DNA from: Roseiterribacter gracilis
GTDB lineage: Bacteria > Pseudomonadota > Alphaproteobacteria > BOG-932 > Roseiterribacteraceae
DNA length: 64,000 bases
Assembly (NCBI GenBank): GCA_018332375.1
Contig: BOPV01000001.1
Span: forward strand, 434,001 to 498,000
Direction: 5' to 3'
The translations under genes were made by a program, and so were the position numbers. Shown here one piece after another: positions 53,078 through 62,402 of this stretch. The notes below the pieces were generated by a model. It was not told the origin of the DNA. It worked only from the letters and a program-made list of their open reading frames with translations, and searched no databases. Each line of letters begins with the position of its first letter. Positions within the stretch are counted from its first letter, which is position 1.

Positions 53078-54514
53078 TCAGACCGGCGGCGCGTGGGAGA
53101 TGAATTTGGTGACCAGGTACGGCAGCAGGGCTTCGGCGCCGCCTTCGCGCCCATAGCCGCTTTCCTTGACGCCGCCGAACGGCGTCTCGGGAAGCGCCAG
53201 CGGCCCTTGGTTGATCGACACCATGCCGACTTCCAGCGCTGCAGCGACGCGATCGGCGCGATGCGCGTCGCCGTCGAACATGTAGGCAGCCAAGCCGAAC
53301 GGCAGCGCGTTGGCGCGCGCGATCACTTCTTCTTCGCTGTCGAAGGGAAGGATCGCAACGATCGGGCCGAACGGTTCTTCGGTCAGCAGTCGCGCATGTT
53401 CGGGCACGTCGGCGACGACGGTGGGCGACCAGAAGTTACCCGCATTGCCGTGGCGTGCACCGCCGGCGGCGATGCGCGCACCGGCTTTGCGCGCGTCTTC
53501 GGTGAAGCTTTCGATCGACGACAGGCGGCGCGCATTGGCGAGCGGTCCCATCTCGGTCTTGTCGTCATGACCGGGGCCAAGGCGCATCGACGATGCACGC
53601 GCGCTGAACGCATCGACGAAATCCTTGTACTGTCCGCGCTGCACGAACAGACGCGTCGGTGAGATACAGACCTGACCGGCATTGCGGAACTTGCCCGCTG
53701 CGATTGCCTTTGCGGTCGCTTCGACGCCGACATTGTCGAACACCAAGACCGGCGCGTGTCCGCCCAGCTCCATCGTGCAGGGCTTCATGTACTGCGCCGC
53801 CAAAGCAGCCAGCTGTTTGCCGACCGGGATCGAGCCCGTGAACGACACTTTGCGAATGCGCGGATCGGGAATCAGCGACGACGACACGAAGGCGGGATCG
53901 CCGAACAACAGATTCAGCACGCCGGGCGGTAAGCCCGCATCGTGAAACGCTTCGACGATCGCGATGCCGGCGGACGGGGTTTCTTCCGACGGTTTCAGCA
54001 CCATCGAACAACCGGCGGCCAAGGCAGCGGCGACTTTGCGGATCGGCTGCGAAACCGGGAAATTCCACGGCGTGAACGCAGCAACCGGACCGACCGGTTC
54101 GGGTGCAGCGACCTGGCGAATGTCGGGACGGCGACCGGGGATGCCGCGCACATAGACGCGGCGGCCTTCTTCGGCACACCAGTCGACGATGTCGGCCGAG
54201 GCGACGACTTCCATCTTGGCTTCGCGCAGCGGCTTTCCCTGTTCGCGCGTCATCGACGCGGCGATGTCGTCGGCGCGTTCGCGCAGCTTCTGCGCCGCGG
54301 CGCGCAGGACGCGCGAGCGATCGTACGCAGAGGTGCGCGACCAGACCTGAAAGCCGCGCAGCGCCGCCGCAGCCGCGTCATCGAGATCTTTGGCGCCGGC
54401 ATGGCTCAGCTTGCCCAGCTCGGTGCCGGTGGCGGGGTCGATGATCGCCGTGTGCGTACCGGCCGAACCACGGCGCCAGGCGCCATCGATATAGAGGGGA
54501 TCGTCGCGAAGCAT
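53078..54514 (-). CDS. NAD(P)-dependent succinate-semialdehyde dehydrogenase family enzyme
   Basis: The 478-residue aldehyde dehydrogenase has the catalytic Cys in NAGQVCISPTR, general-base Glu in TMELGGHAP, the NAD loop FTGSIPVG and the WNFPVSQPIRK segment. It resembles GabD and other semialdehyde dehydrogenases. It follows an omega-aminotransferase gene on the same strand with a 95-bp gap, so it probably oxidises the aldehyde made by transamination (succinate, malonate or a similar semialdehyde). ATG 54514 is placed 10 bases after AAGGA; ATG 54523 is too close to it. Confidence 0.88.
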   Translation of the reverse strand: MLRDDPLYIDGAWRRGSAGTHTAIIDPATGTELGKLSHAGAKDLDDAAAAALRGFQVWSRTSAYDRSRVLRAAAQKLRERADDIAASMTREQGKPLREAKMEVVASADIVDWCAEEGRRVYVRGIPGRRPDIRQVAAPEPVGPVAAFTPWNFPVSQPIRKVAAALAAGCSMVLKPSEETPSAGIAIVEAFHDAGLPPGVLNLLFGDPAFVSSSLIPDPRIRKVSFTGSIPVGKQLAALAAQYMKPCTMELGGHAPVLVFDNVGVEATAKAIAAGKFRNAGQVCISPTRLFVQRGQYKDFVDAFSARASSMRLGPGHDDKTEMGPLANARRLSSIESFTEDARKAGARIAAGGARHGNAGNFWSPTVVADVPEHARLLTEEPFGPIVAILPFDSEEEVIARANALPFGLAAYMFDGDAHRADRVAAALEVGMVSINQGPLALPETPFGGVKESGYGREGGAEALLPYLVTKFISHAPPV

Positions 54515-54609
54515 TGAGGTCATGTCCTTGCGGTGTCGGTCCCAGATAAGGGCCGCCGCACAGCTCGGCAATGCTTGGCGGCGCTAGCCCTGTTCAGGCC
54601 GGCGTGAGT

Positions 54610-56010
54610 TCAGTTCACGAGCCCGCGTTCACGGGCGACTTTCAGCGTATCGTCCAGCGCGCGTCCAAACAGATCGGCGATCTGCTTCAAATCGTCTTCG
54701 GTCGAAATCAGCGGCGGCGCGAACGCAACCGCGTCGTTCTGCAGCACGCGCAGAATGACGCCGTGCTCGTGCCCGCGCGCGACGAGATACTTTGCGAGAC
54801 CGGCGGTCGTATCGAAGAATTTCTTCGGCGATTTCGACTGCACAAGTTGCACCGCCGCCAGCAATCCTTCGCCGCGCACTTCGCCCACCAGCGGATGGTT
54901 GGAATAGGACTCCAGCAACGACTGGAAGGTCGGGGTGATGCGGTTCACGTGGCCGAGAATGTCGCGCTCTTCGTAGATGCGCAGCGTCTCGAGTGCGACG
55001 GCAGCAGACACTGGATGTCCGGAATAGGTGTAGCCATGGCCGAACGTGCCGCGCTTGCCCGATTCCGCGGCGATCGATTCAAATATCGACTCGCGCATCA
55101 AGATCGCCGACATCGGCGCATAGGCGCTCGTCATCTGTTTGCCCAAGGTCATGATGTCGGGCGCGATGCCGAATTTCTCGGCGCCGAACATCGTGCCGAT
55201 GCGGCCGAAGCCGGTGATGACTTCGTCGCAAATCAACAGCACGTCATGGGTTTTCAGAACGCGCTGGATCTTTTCGAAATAGGTCGCGGGCGGAACGATG
55301 ACGCCGCCGGCGCCCATGATCGGTTCGGCGATGAAGGCCGCGACCGTATCGGGACCTTCTTCGCGGATCTTGGCGTCGAGCTCGTCGGCAAGACGCGTCG
55401 CGAACTGTTCTTCGCTCTCGCCGTCCTGCGCCAGTTTGTAATGATGCGGGCAACCAACGTGACGGATGCGGTCGATTGGCAGATCGAACCCGTCATAGAT
55501 CGCTTTCAGCCGCGTCAGGCTGCCGGCGGCAATGGTGACGCCGTGATAGGCCTGTTCGCGCGAGATGATTTTCTTTTTCGCGGGCTTGCCGCGCGCATTG
55601 TTGTAGTACCAGACGAGCTTGATCGCGGTGTCGTTCGCCTCCGATCCTGAACTGGCGAACATGATCTTGGTCAGCGGCTTGGGCGCCAGCGCAACCAAAC
55701 GTTCGGCGAGTTCGATCGTGACGTCGGCCGTCTTGCCCTGAAAGTTGTGGTAGTAGGGCAGGGTCGTCATCTGCTTGTACGCAGCATCGGCGAGACGCTT
55801 CTCGCTGAAACCCAGCCCCGCACACCATAGGCCCGACATCGCTTCGATATAGGCTTTGCCGTCGCCGTCGAAGACACGCACGCCTTCGCCGCGCGTCAGA
55901 ACCATCGGCCCGTCGACCAGGTGCTGCTGCAAATTCGTGCTCGAATGCACGTACACGGCGCGATCGATCGCGCTCCAATCTTTCGCACCATCCACGGCCG
56001 GCTGGGTCAC
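54610..56010 (-). CDS. class III omega-amino acid:pyruvate-type aminotransferase
   Basis: The 466-residue PLP enzyme has the class III landmarks: SSGSEANDTAIKL, EQAYHGVT, CDEVITGFGRIG and the PLP lysine in TLGKQMTSAYAPM near residue 290. It likely moves the terminal amino group of an omega-amino acid, diamine or taurine-like compound to pyruvate or oxoglutarate. The GTG start follows GGGAGG. The dehydrogenase gene downstream would oxidise its product. A 22-bp motif shared with the gntR region lies 23 bp before the start. Confidence 0.91.
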   Translation of the reverse strand: MTQPAVDGAKDWSAIDRAVYVHSSTNLQQHLVDGPMVLTRGEGVRVFDGDGKAYIEAMSGLWCAGLGFSEKRLADAAYKQMTTLPYYHNFQGKTADVTIELAERLVALAPKPLTKIMFASSGSEANDTAIKLVWYYNNARGKPAKKKIISREQAYHGVTIAAGSLTRLKAIYDGFDLPIDRIRHVGCPHHYKLAQDGESEEQFATRLADELDAKIREEGPDTVAAFIAEPIMGAGGVIVPPATYFEKIQRVLKTHDVLLICDEVITGFGRIGTMFGAEKFGIAPDIMTLGKQMTSAYAPMSAILMRESIFESIAAESGKRGTFGHGYTYSGHPVSAAVALETLRIYEERDILGHVNRITPTFQSLLESYSNHPLVGEVRGEGLLAAVQLVQSKSPKKFFDTTAGLAKYLVARGHEHGVILRVLQNDAVAFAPPLISTEDDLKQIADLFGRALDDTLKVARERGLVN

Positions 56011-56032
56011 GGCGCCCTCCCAAAGGCTTATT

Positions 56033-56054
56033 GAACTTTATAGTCGCAAAATAC
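56033..56054 (+). promoter_or_regulatory. regulon motif copy 3, before the aminotransferase gene
   Basis: GAACTTT (56033-56039), seven bases, then CAAAATAC (56047-56054). It matches the two copies at 57016 and 57053 in spacing and core. Read in the direction of transcription it contains TATAAAG, which could itself be a -10 box. It is likely bound by the GntR regulator encoded next door, or is a shared promoter core. Confidence 0.65.
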
Positions 56055-56110
56055 AAACTAGAGCGCAAGAGGATGGTTTTGCGCCCGGCTTTGCTTCTGC
56101 TCAGCCCGGT

Positions 56111-57013
56111 TTATTCGGGTCCATTGAATCGCGGTTTGAGCCCGGCCGCCTTTTCCAGATGGCGGCGCATCAGATGGGCCGCCCATTCGCGGTCGGTGTC
56201 GGCCAGCTTCTCGAGAATTTCGAGATGCTCCTGCACTGAACCGACCACGCGCTCTTTGCCGTAGGTCCAGTTGTAATTGTGGAAGCGGCGCAGCTTGTTC
56301 TGCTGCTGCACAGCCAACAGAAAGAAACGGTTGCCCGACGCCGCCACGATCCGTTCGTGGAACTCAGCATTCATTTCGAAGAACTCGATCGCCGAGCGAT
56401 CGAGCCAGGGCCGATCCAGCACCTGCTGGTGCCGGTCGCGCATGCGTTTGATCCAGCTTTGATCGAGCGCGAATTTCGGTTCGAGAATCGCAGCCGGCTC
56501 CAACACCATGCGGAACCGGTAGGCTTCTTCATGCGCTTCGGGCGAATCGATCGACGGCAGAAAACTCCAGCCGTGACCGGGATTTCGCTCGACCACGCCG
56601 AGCTGCGCCATCTGACTTAGAACATGAACCAGCGCCGGACGGCCGACGCCGTAGCGACGCAGCATGTCGGCTTCGGACACATACTCGGGCAGGGAGCCGG
56701 CAGTGCGATCGCGCGCAATCTGCAGATACAGCTCGTCAGCTTGCTGATCGCGCGCCGCGTGCGAATCGTCGTCTTCGATGTCTTCAACCGGGCGGCGCAG
56801 GAAATAACCGCGATTGGGCCGCGCTTCGACGTGGCCTCGTTCGGCGAGAAGTTTCAGCGCCGCGCGCACCGGCGTGCGCGAAACTTTGAAATCGGCAGCC
56901 AGCTCCAGTTCGGTGAGGTGCGAACCGGCCGGCATGGCCCGTTCCTTGGCCAGACGAAGGATCCGGCCGGCGAGTTCGGATTGAAGCTTGGTAGGCTCTG
57001 GGTCGCGAGGCAT
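56111..57013 (-). CDS. GntR/FCD-like regulator with two predicted winged helices
   Basis: The 300-residue protein has a GntR winged helix at about residues 10-75 (LTELELAADFKVSRTPVRAAL then VEARPNRGYFL) and a second winged-helix-like unit at about 90-150 (VSEADMLRRYGVGRPALVHVL then VVERNPGHGWSFL). The FCD-type ligand-binding domain follows (FRMVLEPAAI, MNAEFHERIVAASGN, HLEILEKLADTD). One DNA-binding unit is usual; two are odd. It lies between the operons it probably controls and has a motif copy two bases before its own start. Confidence 0.88.
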   Translation of the reverse strand: MPRDPEPTKLQSELAGRILRLAKERAMPAGSHLTELELAADFKVSRTPVRAALKLLAERGHVEARPNRGYFLRRPVEDIEDDDSHAARDQQADELYLQIARDRTAGSLPEYVSEADMLRRYGVGRPALVHVLSQMAQLGVVERNPGHGWSFLPSIDSPEAHEEAYRFRMVLEPAAILEPKFALDQSWIKRMRDRHQQVLDRPWLDRSAIEFFEMNAEFHERIVAASGNRFFLLAVQQQNKLRRFHNYNWTYGKERVVGSVQEHLEILEKLADTDREWAAHLMRRHLEKAAGLKPRFNGPE

Positions 57014-57015
57014 CG

Positions 57016-57037
57016 GTACTTTCTAGCACCAAAATTC
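57016..57037 (+). promoter_or_regulatory. regulon motif copy 1, before gntR
   Basis: GTACTTT (57016-57022), seven bases, CAAAATTC (57030-57037). It ends three bases upstream of the gntR start codon on the other strand and lies in the 100-bp divergent gap, consistent with autoregulation. Confidence 0.65.
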
Positions 57038-57044
57038 AATTCGC

Positions 57045-57072
57045 TTGACGATGCATTTTGAGCACGTAAAGT
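57045..57072 (+). promoter_or_regulatory. sigma-70-like promoter for the C45-dpp operon
   Basis: TTGACG (57045-57050) and TAAAGT (57067-57072) are separated by 16 bases, giving a plausible sigma-70 promoter 42 bp before the start of the C45 gene. The -10 box overlaps motif copy 2, so binding there would block RNA polymerase. Confidence 0.5.
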
Positions 57073-57074
57073 AC
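57053..57074 (-). promoter_or_regulatory. regulon motif copy 2, in the C45-dpp promoter
   Basis: On the minus strand the bases read GTACTTT (57074-57068), seven bases, CAAAATGC (57060-57053). It is inverted with respect to copy 1, so the motif keeps the same orientation relative to each controlled gene. It covers the -10 region of the promoter at 57045. Confidence 0.65.
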
Positions 57075-57113
57075 AGAACGACCCGTTATCCGCCGGTGGA
57101 GTGGTCTCTCTCT

Positions 57114-58247
57114 ATGAATCAGCCTTATGGCGAGGCGAAAACGCCGGCCTTTCCGTTGATCGAGATGTCGGGCAGCCCGGAAGAGCGTGGCCGCCAATAT
57201 GGCCGCGCTGCCGGCGACCGGATCCGTCGTTGTGCCGAAATCTATCTCGCCGCCTTCGCAGCGCAGGGGGTCAGTTGGGATCGTGCGCGCGAACTTGCGC
57301 GCGGCTTTGCAGCGCGGATCGAAGCCTATGACCCGCAGGCGATCGGCGAAATCCGCGGCATTGCCGCGGGCGCCGAACTTCCGTTCGAAGACATCGTCGC
57401 GCTGAACGCGCGCACCGAACTTCTCTATGGCGCCAGCAAAGGGCCGCCCAAGAAGAAGAAACAGGACAACGAACCCGACGGCTGCACCGGCGCCATCGTG
57501 CATGCGTCGAAGACGGCCAACGGTCATACGCTGCACGGGCAGAATTGGGATTGGCGCGATGAATGCGCCGATGTCGGTGTCGTGCTGCGCATCGCGCCCG
57601 AAAACGGTCCGCGCATTTTGTGCTTCGTCGAAGCGGGCATGCTGGCGCGCGCTGGCTTGAATGAGCACGGCGTTGCGATTACCGGAAATTTTCTCGCCTG
57701 CGAACAAGATGGCACGCGCGACGGCGTGCCGATTCCGCTGATCCGCCGCCAGGTGCTGATGGCCGACGGTCTGGCGCTTGGCATTCAGGCGGTGACGCAC
57801 GCGCCGCGCGCCTTCTCGAACAATCTGATGATCAGTCACGCTGGCGGCGAGGCGGTCGACCTCGAGGGAACGCCGGAAGAGTGTTTCTGGATCATGATGG
57901 GCGAGGACGGCTTGCTGGTGCACGCCAACCATTTCATCAGCGACGCAGCGCGCGCCAAAGTGGTCGATCAGCATCTGCCGATGTCGCCCGACACGATCTA
58001 TCGCGACATTCGCGTGCGCCGGCATCTCGCCAAACATGCGGGCAAGATCACCAAAGACGTGATGATCGAAGCGTTCCAGGATCGCTATGGTTGGCCGCGT
58101 TCGGTGTTGCGCTTTCCGACGCAGGGGATGGGCGGACGTATTTCGTCGACCGTTGCGACGATCATCATGGACACGACCGACAAGCGCATGTGGATCGCTC
58201 CGCGACCCTACGGCGTGCACGAATTCACCGAATACCGGCTGGACTAA
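57114..58247 (+). CDS. C45 family autoproteolytic acyltransferase/hydrolase
   Basis: The 377-residue Ntn-hydrolase has the self-processing nucleophile Cys124 in PDGCTGAIV, the following GQNWDW motif, and N-terminal GSPEERGRQYGRAAGDRI. Members of this family (6-aminopenicillanic acid acyltransferase-like) hydrolyse or transfer acyl groups on amides. The long segment before Cys124 would be cleaved off. As first gene of an operon with a Dpp-type importer, it probably removes an acyl group from the imported compound. The start at ATG 57114 is near a weak GGAGTGG. Confidence 0.9.
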   Translation: MNQPYGEAKTPAFPLIEMSGSPEERGRQYGRAAGDRIRRCAEIYLAAFAAQGVSWDRARELARGFAARIEAYDPQAIGEIRGIAAGAELPFEDIVALNARTELLYGASKGPPKKKKQDNEPDGCTGAIVHASKTANGHTLHGQNWDWRDECADVGVVLRIAPENGPRILCFVEAGMLARAGLNEHGVAITGNFLACEQDGTRDGVPIPLIRRQVLMADGLALGIQAVTHAPRAFSNNLMISHAGGEAVDLEGTPEECFWIMMGEDGLLVHANHFISDAARAKVVDQHLPMSPDTIYRDIRVRRHLAKHAGKITKDVMIEAFQDRYGWPRSVLRFPTQGMGGRISSTVATIIMDTTDKRMWIAPRPYGVHEFTEYRLD

Positions 58248-58278
58248 ACGGCCGCACGAACGAACAGGGACTGGGAAG

Positions 58279-59868
58279 ATGAACAAAACACTCGTACTCG
58301 CCGCCGCCGTTTCAGCGTCGTTCGCCGCAAACCCGGCCATTGCGGCCGAGACGCCGGTCAAAGGTGGCGAACTGAAAGTCGCAATCGCCGAAGCGATGGA
58401 AGGAACGCGGCCCGGCATCGACGGCGGTCCGTGGCACGTGATTCAACATCACGTCGCCGAAGGTCTGGTTGGCTTTCGCGACGATCTGTCGATCGGTCCG
58501 GCCGCGGCCAAATCCTTCACCTGGTCGCCCGACGGCAAGCGCTACACGTTCGTGTTGCGCGACGGCCTGAAGTTCCATGACGGAAAGCCGGTCACGGCCG
58601 ACGACGTCAAATGGGCGTGGGACAATATCTATCTCAGCGACAAAAGCGGCTATGGCTGCAAGTCGCGCTTTGACGGCTCTGGCAACATGGCCGAGCGCAC
58701 GATCGGCGTGAAGATCGTCAAGATTGACGTCAAAGATCCGAAGACGGTCGAATTCACGCTCGACAAGCCGAGCGGCGTGTTGCTGCAGCTGATGTCCGAG
58801 CCGGATTGCTTGCCTGCCATCATCAGCAAGTCGTCGTTCAAAGCCGACGGTAGCTGGGACAAGCCAATTGCGACCGGTCCCTACGTGCTGGACTCGGCCG
58901 AGCATGGCCAGCCGGTCGTGCTGAAACGGTTCGACGGCTACGTGGCGCCGAACGAGAAGGGTAGCGGCTTTGCCGGTGCGCGCACCGCCTATCTCGACAC
59001 GCTGAAATTCATTGTGATCAATCGCGACCTGGTGCCGGAAGCACTGAGCAAGGGCGACATCGATTTCGCGCCGCGCGTCACGGAAGAAAAATACAACGGC
59101 CTGCAGGACGTCGACGGGATCAAAGTCTCGAACGGCCCCAGCGGCACCGCGTATGCGATCCTGATGCAGAACACCGATCCGCTGTTCAAGAACAAGAAGC
59201 TGCGCCAGGCGGTTGCGCATGCGATCAACGTCAAGGAACTGGCGGAAGCGACGACGCAGGGGCGCGTGAAGCCGAACCCGTCGGCGCTGCCGCTGCAGTC
59301 GATCTTCCACACCAAAGTGCATGACGAGGGCTACAAGTTCGACCCGGCTCTGTCGAAGAAGCTGATGGCCGAGGCCAAGTATGACGGCTCGCCGATCAAG
59401 CTCGAAGCCAACCGCGATCGCTATCCGCTGATGTATCCCAACGCGCTGCTGATCAAGCGCATGCTGGAAGCCGTCGGGTTCAAGGTCGATCTGGTCGAAC
59501 GCCAGTGGGACGAGCAGCTCGCCAATTACAATGCGGGCAAGTTCCAGATGCAGTCTTTCGCCTATTCGGGCCGCCGCTATCCGGAAGCGAATTACGACCA
59601 TTTCGCCGGCAAGAAAGGCCTGCGTACGTCGGTCCAGTGGGAAAGCGACAAGGCAATGGCGATCCTGGATCAGGCCCGCGCTGAACCCGATCCGGCCAAG
59701 CGCAGCAAGCTGTACGAACAGATTCATAAGCTGATGATCGACGACGTGCCGGTCGTGTGGCTGAATCAGTGGGAGCTGTACGACGCCTATCGCAGCAGCG
59801 TGCACGGCTATGTGCCGTGGGTGCTGCACGAAGCGCGCTTCTGGGGCGTGTGGAAGGACAAGGCCTGA
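58279..59868 (+). CDS. Dpp/Opp-type ABC transporter substrate-binding protein 1
   Basis: The 529-residue precursor has a signal peptide (cleavage near AIAA) and the SBP_bac_5 features: VLRDGLKFHDGKPVTADDVKWAWD, the LRQAVAHAINVKELAE segment and a C-terminal DDVPVVWLNQWE. It binds a peptide or similar amide-containing solute in the periplasm. It is coupled to a second, related binding protein (TGATG overlap). Confidence 0.92.
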   Translation: MNKTLVLAAAVSASFAANPAIAAETPVKGGELKVAIAEAMEGTRPGIDGGPWHVIQHHVAEGLVGFRDDLSIGPAAAKSFTWSPDGKRYTFVLRDGLKFHDGKPVTADDVKWAWDNIYLSDKSGYGCKSRFDGSGNMAERTIGVKIVKIDVKDPKTVEFTLDKPSGVLLQLMSEPDCLPAIISKSSFKADGSWDKPIATGPYVLDSAEHGQPVVLKRFDGYVAPNEKGSGFAGARTAYLDTLKFIVINRDLVPEALSKGDIDFAPRVTEEKYNGLQDVDGIKVSNGPSGTAYAILMQNTDPLFKNKKLRQAVAHAINVKELAEATTQGRVKPNPSALPLQSIFHTKVHDEGYKFDPALSKKLMAEAKYDGSPIKLEANRDRYPLMYPNALLIKRMLEAVGFKVDLVERQWDEQLANYNAGKFQMQSFAYSGRRYPEANYDHFAGKKGLRTSVQWESDKAMAILDQARAEPDPAKRSKLYEQIHKLMIDDVPVVWLNQWELYDAYRSSVHGYVPWVLHEARFWGVWKDKA

Positions 59869-61454
59869 TGCGATCCGCTCTCGCCGGCGCGACCGTTCTC
59901 CTTGCGCTGTTGTCCCCTCTTTTTCCCGGGGGGCCGGCAGCAGGGCAGGAGGCGGCGAAGAAAGAAATCGTGGTGCAGATCAGGTCGGACATTCGTTCGA
60001 CCGAACCCGGCGTCAATCGCGACGCCGAGACCGACACGGTCATGCATCACATCGTGGAATCGCTGGTCGCGTTCAAGGAGGATCTCGACGTCGCGCCGTT
60101 GCTGGCCGCGAAAGTCGACGTTTCGCCCGATCAGCGCGTCTACACGTTCACGCTGCGCGACGGGCTATTGTTCCATAACGGCCAGCCGGTCACCTCGGCC
60201 GACGTGAAATGGAGTTGGGATCGTTGGCTCGATCCCAAGACCAATTGGATCTGCCGCGGTTCGTTTACCGGTGGCGGCAGCGGCGACGAAGAACGCGGCG
60301 TCAAGCTTGCTTCGATCGCGACGCCCGACGCCAAGACGATCGTGTTCACCTTGGACAAGCCGAGCGCGATCTTCCTGACTTTGATGGCCAGCGTCCAATG
60401 CCCGACCGCGATCGTGCACAAGGACTCAGTCAATCCTGACGGAAGCTGGAAGACGCCGATCGGCACCGGCCCGTTCAAGCTGGGCGAGTGGAAGCGCGGC
60501 GAATATGTGATGCTGGAGAAGTTCGACAAATACGTTGCGCGCAGCGATGCGCAGGATGGCTATGCCGGCAAGCGCGAAGCCAAAGTCGACCGCGTCAAGT
60601 TCATGGTGATCGCCGATCCCAACGCGGCGCGCAACGCGCTGGTGTCGGGGGACATCGACATTCTGCCGACCGTACCGCCGGCTTCAATCGAAGGTCTGCG
60701 CCTGCGCGGCACATTGCAGCTGCCCGAACATGAGCTGGTCGGGTGGACCGCGATGCTGATCCAGACCAACGATCCGCTGCTCAAAGATCCGCGCATGCGC
60801 CAGGCGATCGCCTATGCGATTGACCGCACGCAAATCGCGCAGACCGCGACGCATGGCCGTTCGAAGCCGAACGGATCGGCGGTTCCGGCGCACACCAAAT
60901 ATCACACGCCGTTGCACGATGAATGGCTGCCCTACGATCCGGCCAAGACCAAGGCGCTGCTGGCCGAGATCGGCTACAAGGGCGAGCTGATCAAGATCCA
61001 GACCAACCGTCGTTATGCGAACATGTTCGACAATGCGGTGGTGATCCAATCGATGCTGCATGCGGCGGGGATCAACGCGCAGCTGCAGGTGCTCGACTGG
61101 GCGACGCAATTGTCGAACTACCAGAACGGCAAATTCCAGCTCTCGGCGTTCGCCTATTCGGCGCGGCCCGATCCGTATCTCACGTATGACGGCATTATCG
61201 GCAAGAAAGCTGCACGCAAGACGGTGCAGTGGGAAAATGACGAAGCCGAAAAACTGACTCAGCAAGTCGGCATGACGACGGTGCAGGCCGAACGGCAGAA
61301 GCTGTTCGACGATCTGCACCGGCTGATGATGAAAGACGTACCGATCATCGGTCTCTACAACGGGAACACGGTCACCGGCCTGTCGCAGAAGATCAAAGGC
61401 TATCGGCCTTGGGGCATGAATATGCCGATCCTCTGGGGCGTGACGAAGGACTGA
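59868..61454 (+). CDS. Dpp/Opp-type ABC transporter substrate-binding protein 2
   Basis: The 528-residue precursor has a signal peptide and the same domain as its upstream neighbour, with TLRDGLLFHNGQPVTSADVKWSWD, MRQAIAYAIDRTQIAQ and KDVPIIGLYNGNTV. The two differ throughout, so they are tandem paralogues with perhaps different ligands feeding one permease pair. Six bases separate it from the permease gene. Confidence 0.92.
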   Translation: MRSALAGATVLLALLSPLFPGGPAAGQEAAKKEIVVQIRSDIRSTEPGVNRDAETDTVMHHIVESLVAFKEDLDVAPLLAAKVDVSPDQRVYTFTLRDGLLFHNGQPVTSADVKWSWDRWLDPKTNWICRGSFTGGGSGDEERGVKLASIATPDAKTIVFTLDKPSAIFLTLMASVQCPTAIVHKDSVNPDGSWKTPIGTGPFKLGEWKRGEYVMLEKFDKYVARSDAQDGYAGKREAKVDRVKFMVIADPNAARNALVSGDIDILPTVPPASIEGLRLRGTLQLPEHELVGWTAMLIQTNDPLLKDPRMRQAIAYAIDRTQIAQTATHGRSKPNGSAVPAHTKYHTPLHDEWLPYDPAKTKALLAEIGYKGELIKIQTNRRYANMFDNAVVIQSMLHAAGINAQLQVLDWATQLSNYQNGKFQLSAFAYSARPDPYLTYDGIIGKKAARKTVQWENDEAEKLTQQVGMTTVQAERQKLFDDLHRLMMKDVPIIGLYNGNTVTGLSQKIKGYRPWGMNMPILWGVTKD

Positions 61455-61460
61455 CGAGCG

Positions 61461-62402
61461 ATGCTGCGCTACGCCGCCCTTCGTCTGCTGGCCACGATTC
61501 CGACCTTGTTTCTGGTCGCGGTGATTGTGTTCGGCCTGATCCGTCTCGTACCGGGCGATCCAGCCTCGATCATGATCGGTGACTCCGCCGATCCCGACAT
61601 GATCGAGCAGGTGCGCAAAAGCCTCGGCCTCGACAAGCCGGTGCTGGTGCAGTTCTTCGTCTGGCTCGGCAATCTGCTCGAAGGCGATTTCGGCCGTTCG
61701 ATCACCACCGGCGAAGACATTCTGCCCGCAATGCTGACGCGGTTGCGCGTCACCGCCGGCGTGGTGCTGGCCTCGATCGTGGTCGCGCTGTTGTTCGCAC
61801 TGCCGGCTGGCATCTACGCCGCCTGGCGTCAGAACAGCCGCGTCGATTTCGCGATCGTCACCGGCGTCATCGTTGCGCTGTCGGTGCCGAGCTTCTGGGT
61901 CGGCATTCTGCTGATGCTGGTGTTCGGCGTGAACCTGCATTGGTTGCCGGTGGTGGGGTATGTCTCGATCGGCGACGATTTCATCAACGGCGTGCGTTAT
62001 CTGATCCTGCCGGTTGCGGCCTTGGTAATGGTCGAGATGGGCACCGTCGCGCGCATGACGCGGTCGAGCACGATCGAAGTGCTGCGCCTCGATTACATCA
62101 CCCACGCGCGCGCCAAGGGCGCACCCGAGAGTCGCGTCTTGTGGAAGCACGCGTTTCCGAACGCCTTCGCACCGACTTTGACGGTGATCGGCCTATTGCT
62201 CGGTCACATGCTGGGCGGCGTTGCGGTCATCGAAACTGTTTTCACCTTGCCCGGCCTGGGACGCTTCCTCGTCGATGCGATCTCGTCGCGCGATTACCCG
62301 GTGATCCAAGGATGTTTGCTGCTCGTCGCGTTGATCCGCGTCATGGTCAATCTGCTGGTGGATCTGCTGTATCCGCTGTTCGATCCCCGGGTGCGGCTAT
62401 GA
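61461..62402 (+). CDS. DppB-type ABC transporter permease
   Basis: The 313-residue permease has six helices, an N-terminal RYAALRLLATIPTLFLVAVI helix and the coupling loop HARAKGAPESRVLWKHAFPNA typical of DppB. It forms the channel with the DppC-like protein, whose start overlaps its stop (ATGA). Confidence 0.94.
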   Translation: MLRYAALRLLATIPTLFLVAVIVFGLIRLVPGDPASIMIGDSADPDMIEQVRKSLGLDKPVLVQFFVWLGNLLEGDFGRSITTGEDILPAMLTRLRVTAGVVLASIVVALLFALPAGIYAAWRQNSRVDFAIVTGVIVALSVPSFWVGILLMLVFGVNLHWLPVVGYVSIGDDFINGVRYLILPVAALVMVEMGTVARMTRSSTIEVLRLDYITHARAKGAPESRVLWKHAFPNAFAPTLTVIGLLLGHMLGGVAVIETVFTLPGLGRFLVDAISSRDYPVIQGCLLLVALIRVMVNLLVDLLYPLFDPRVRL

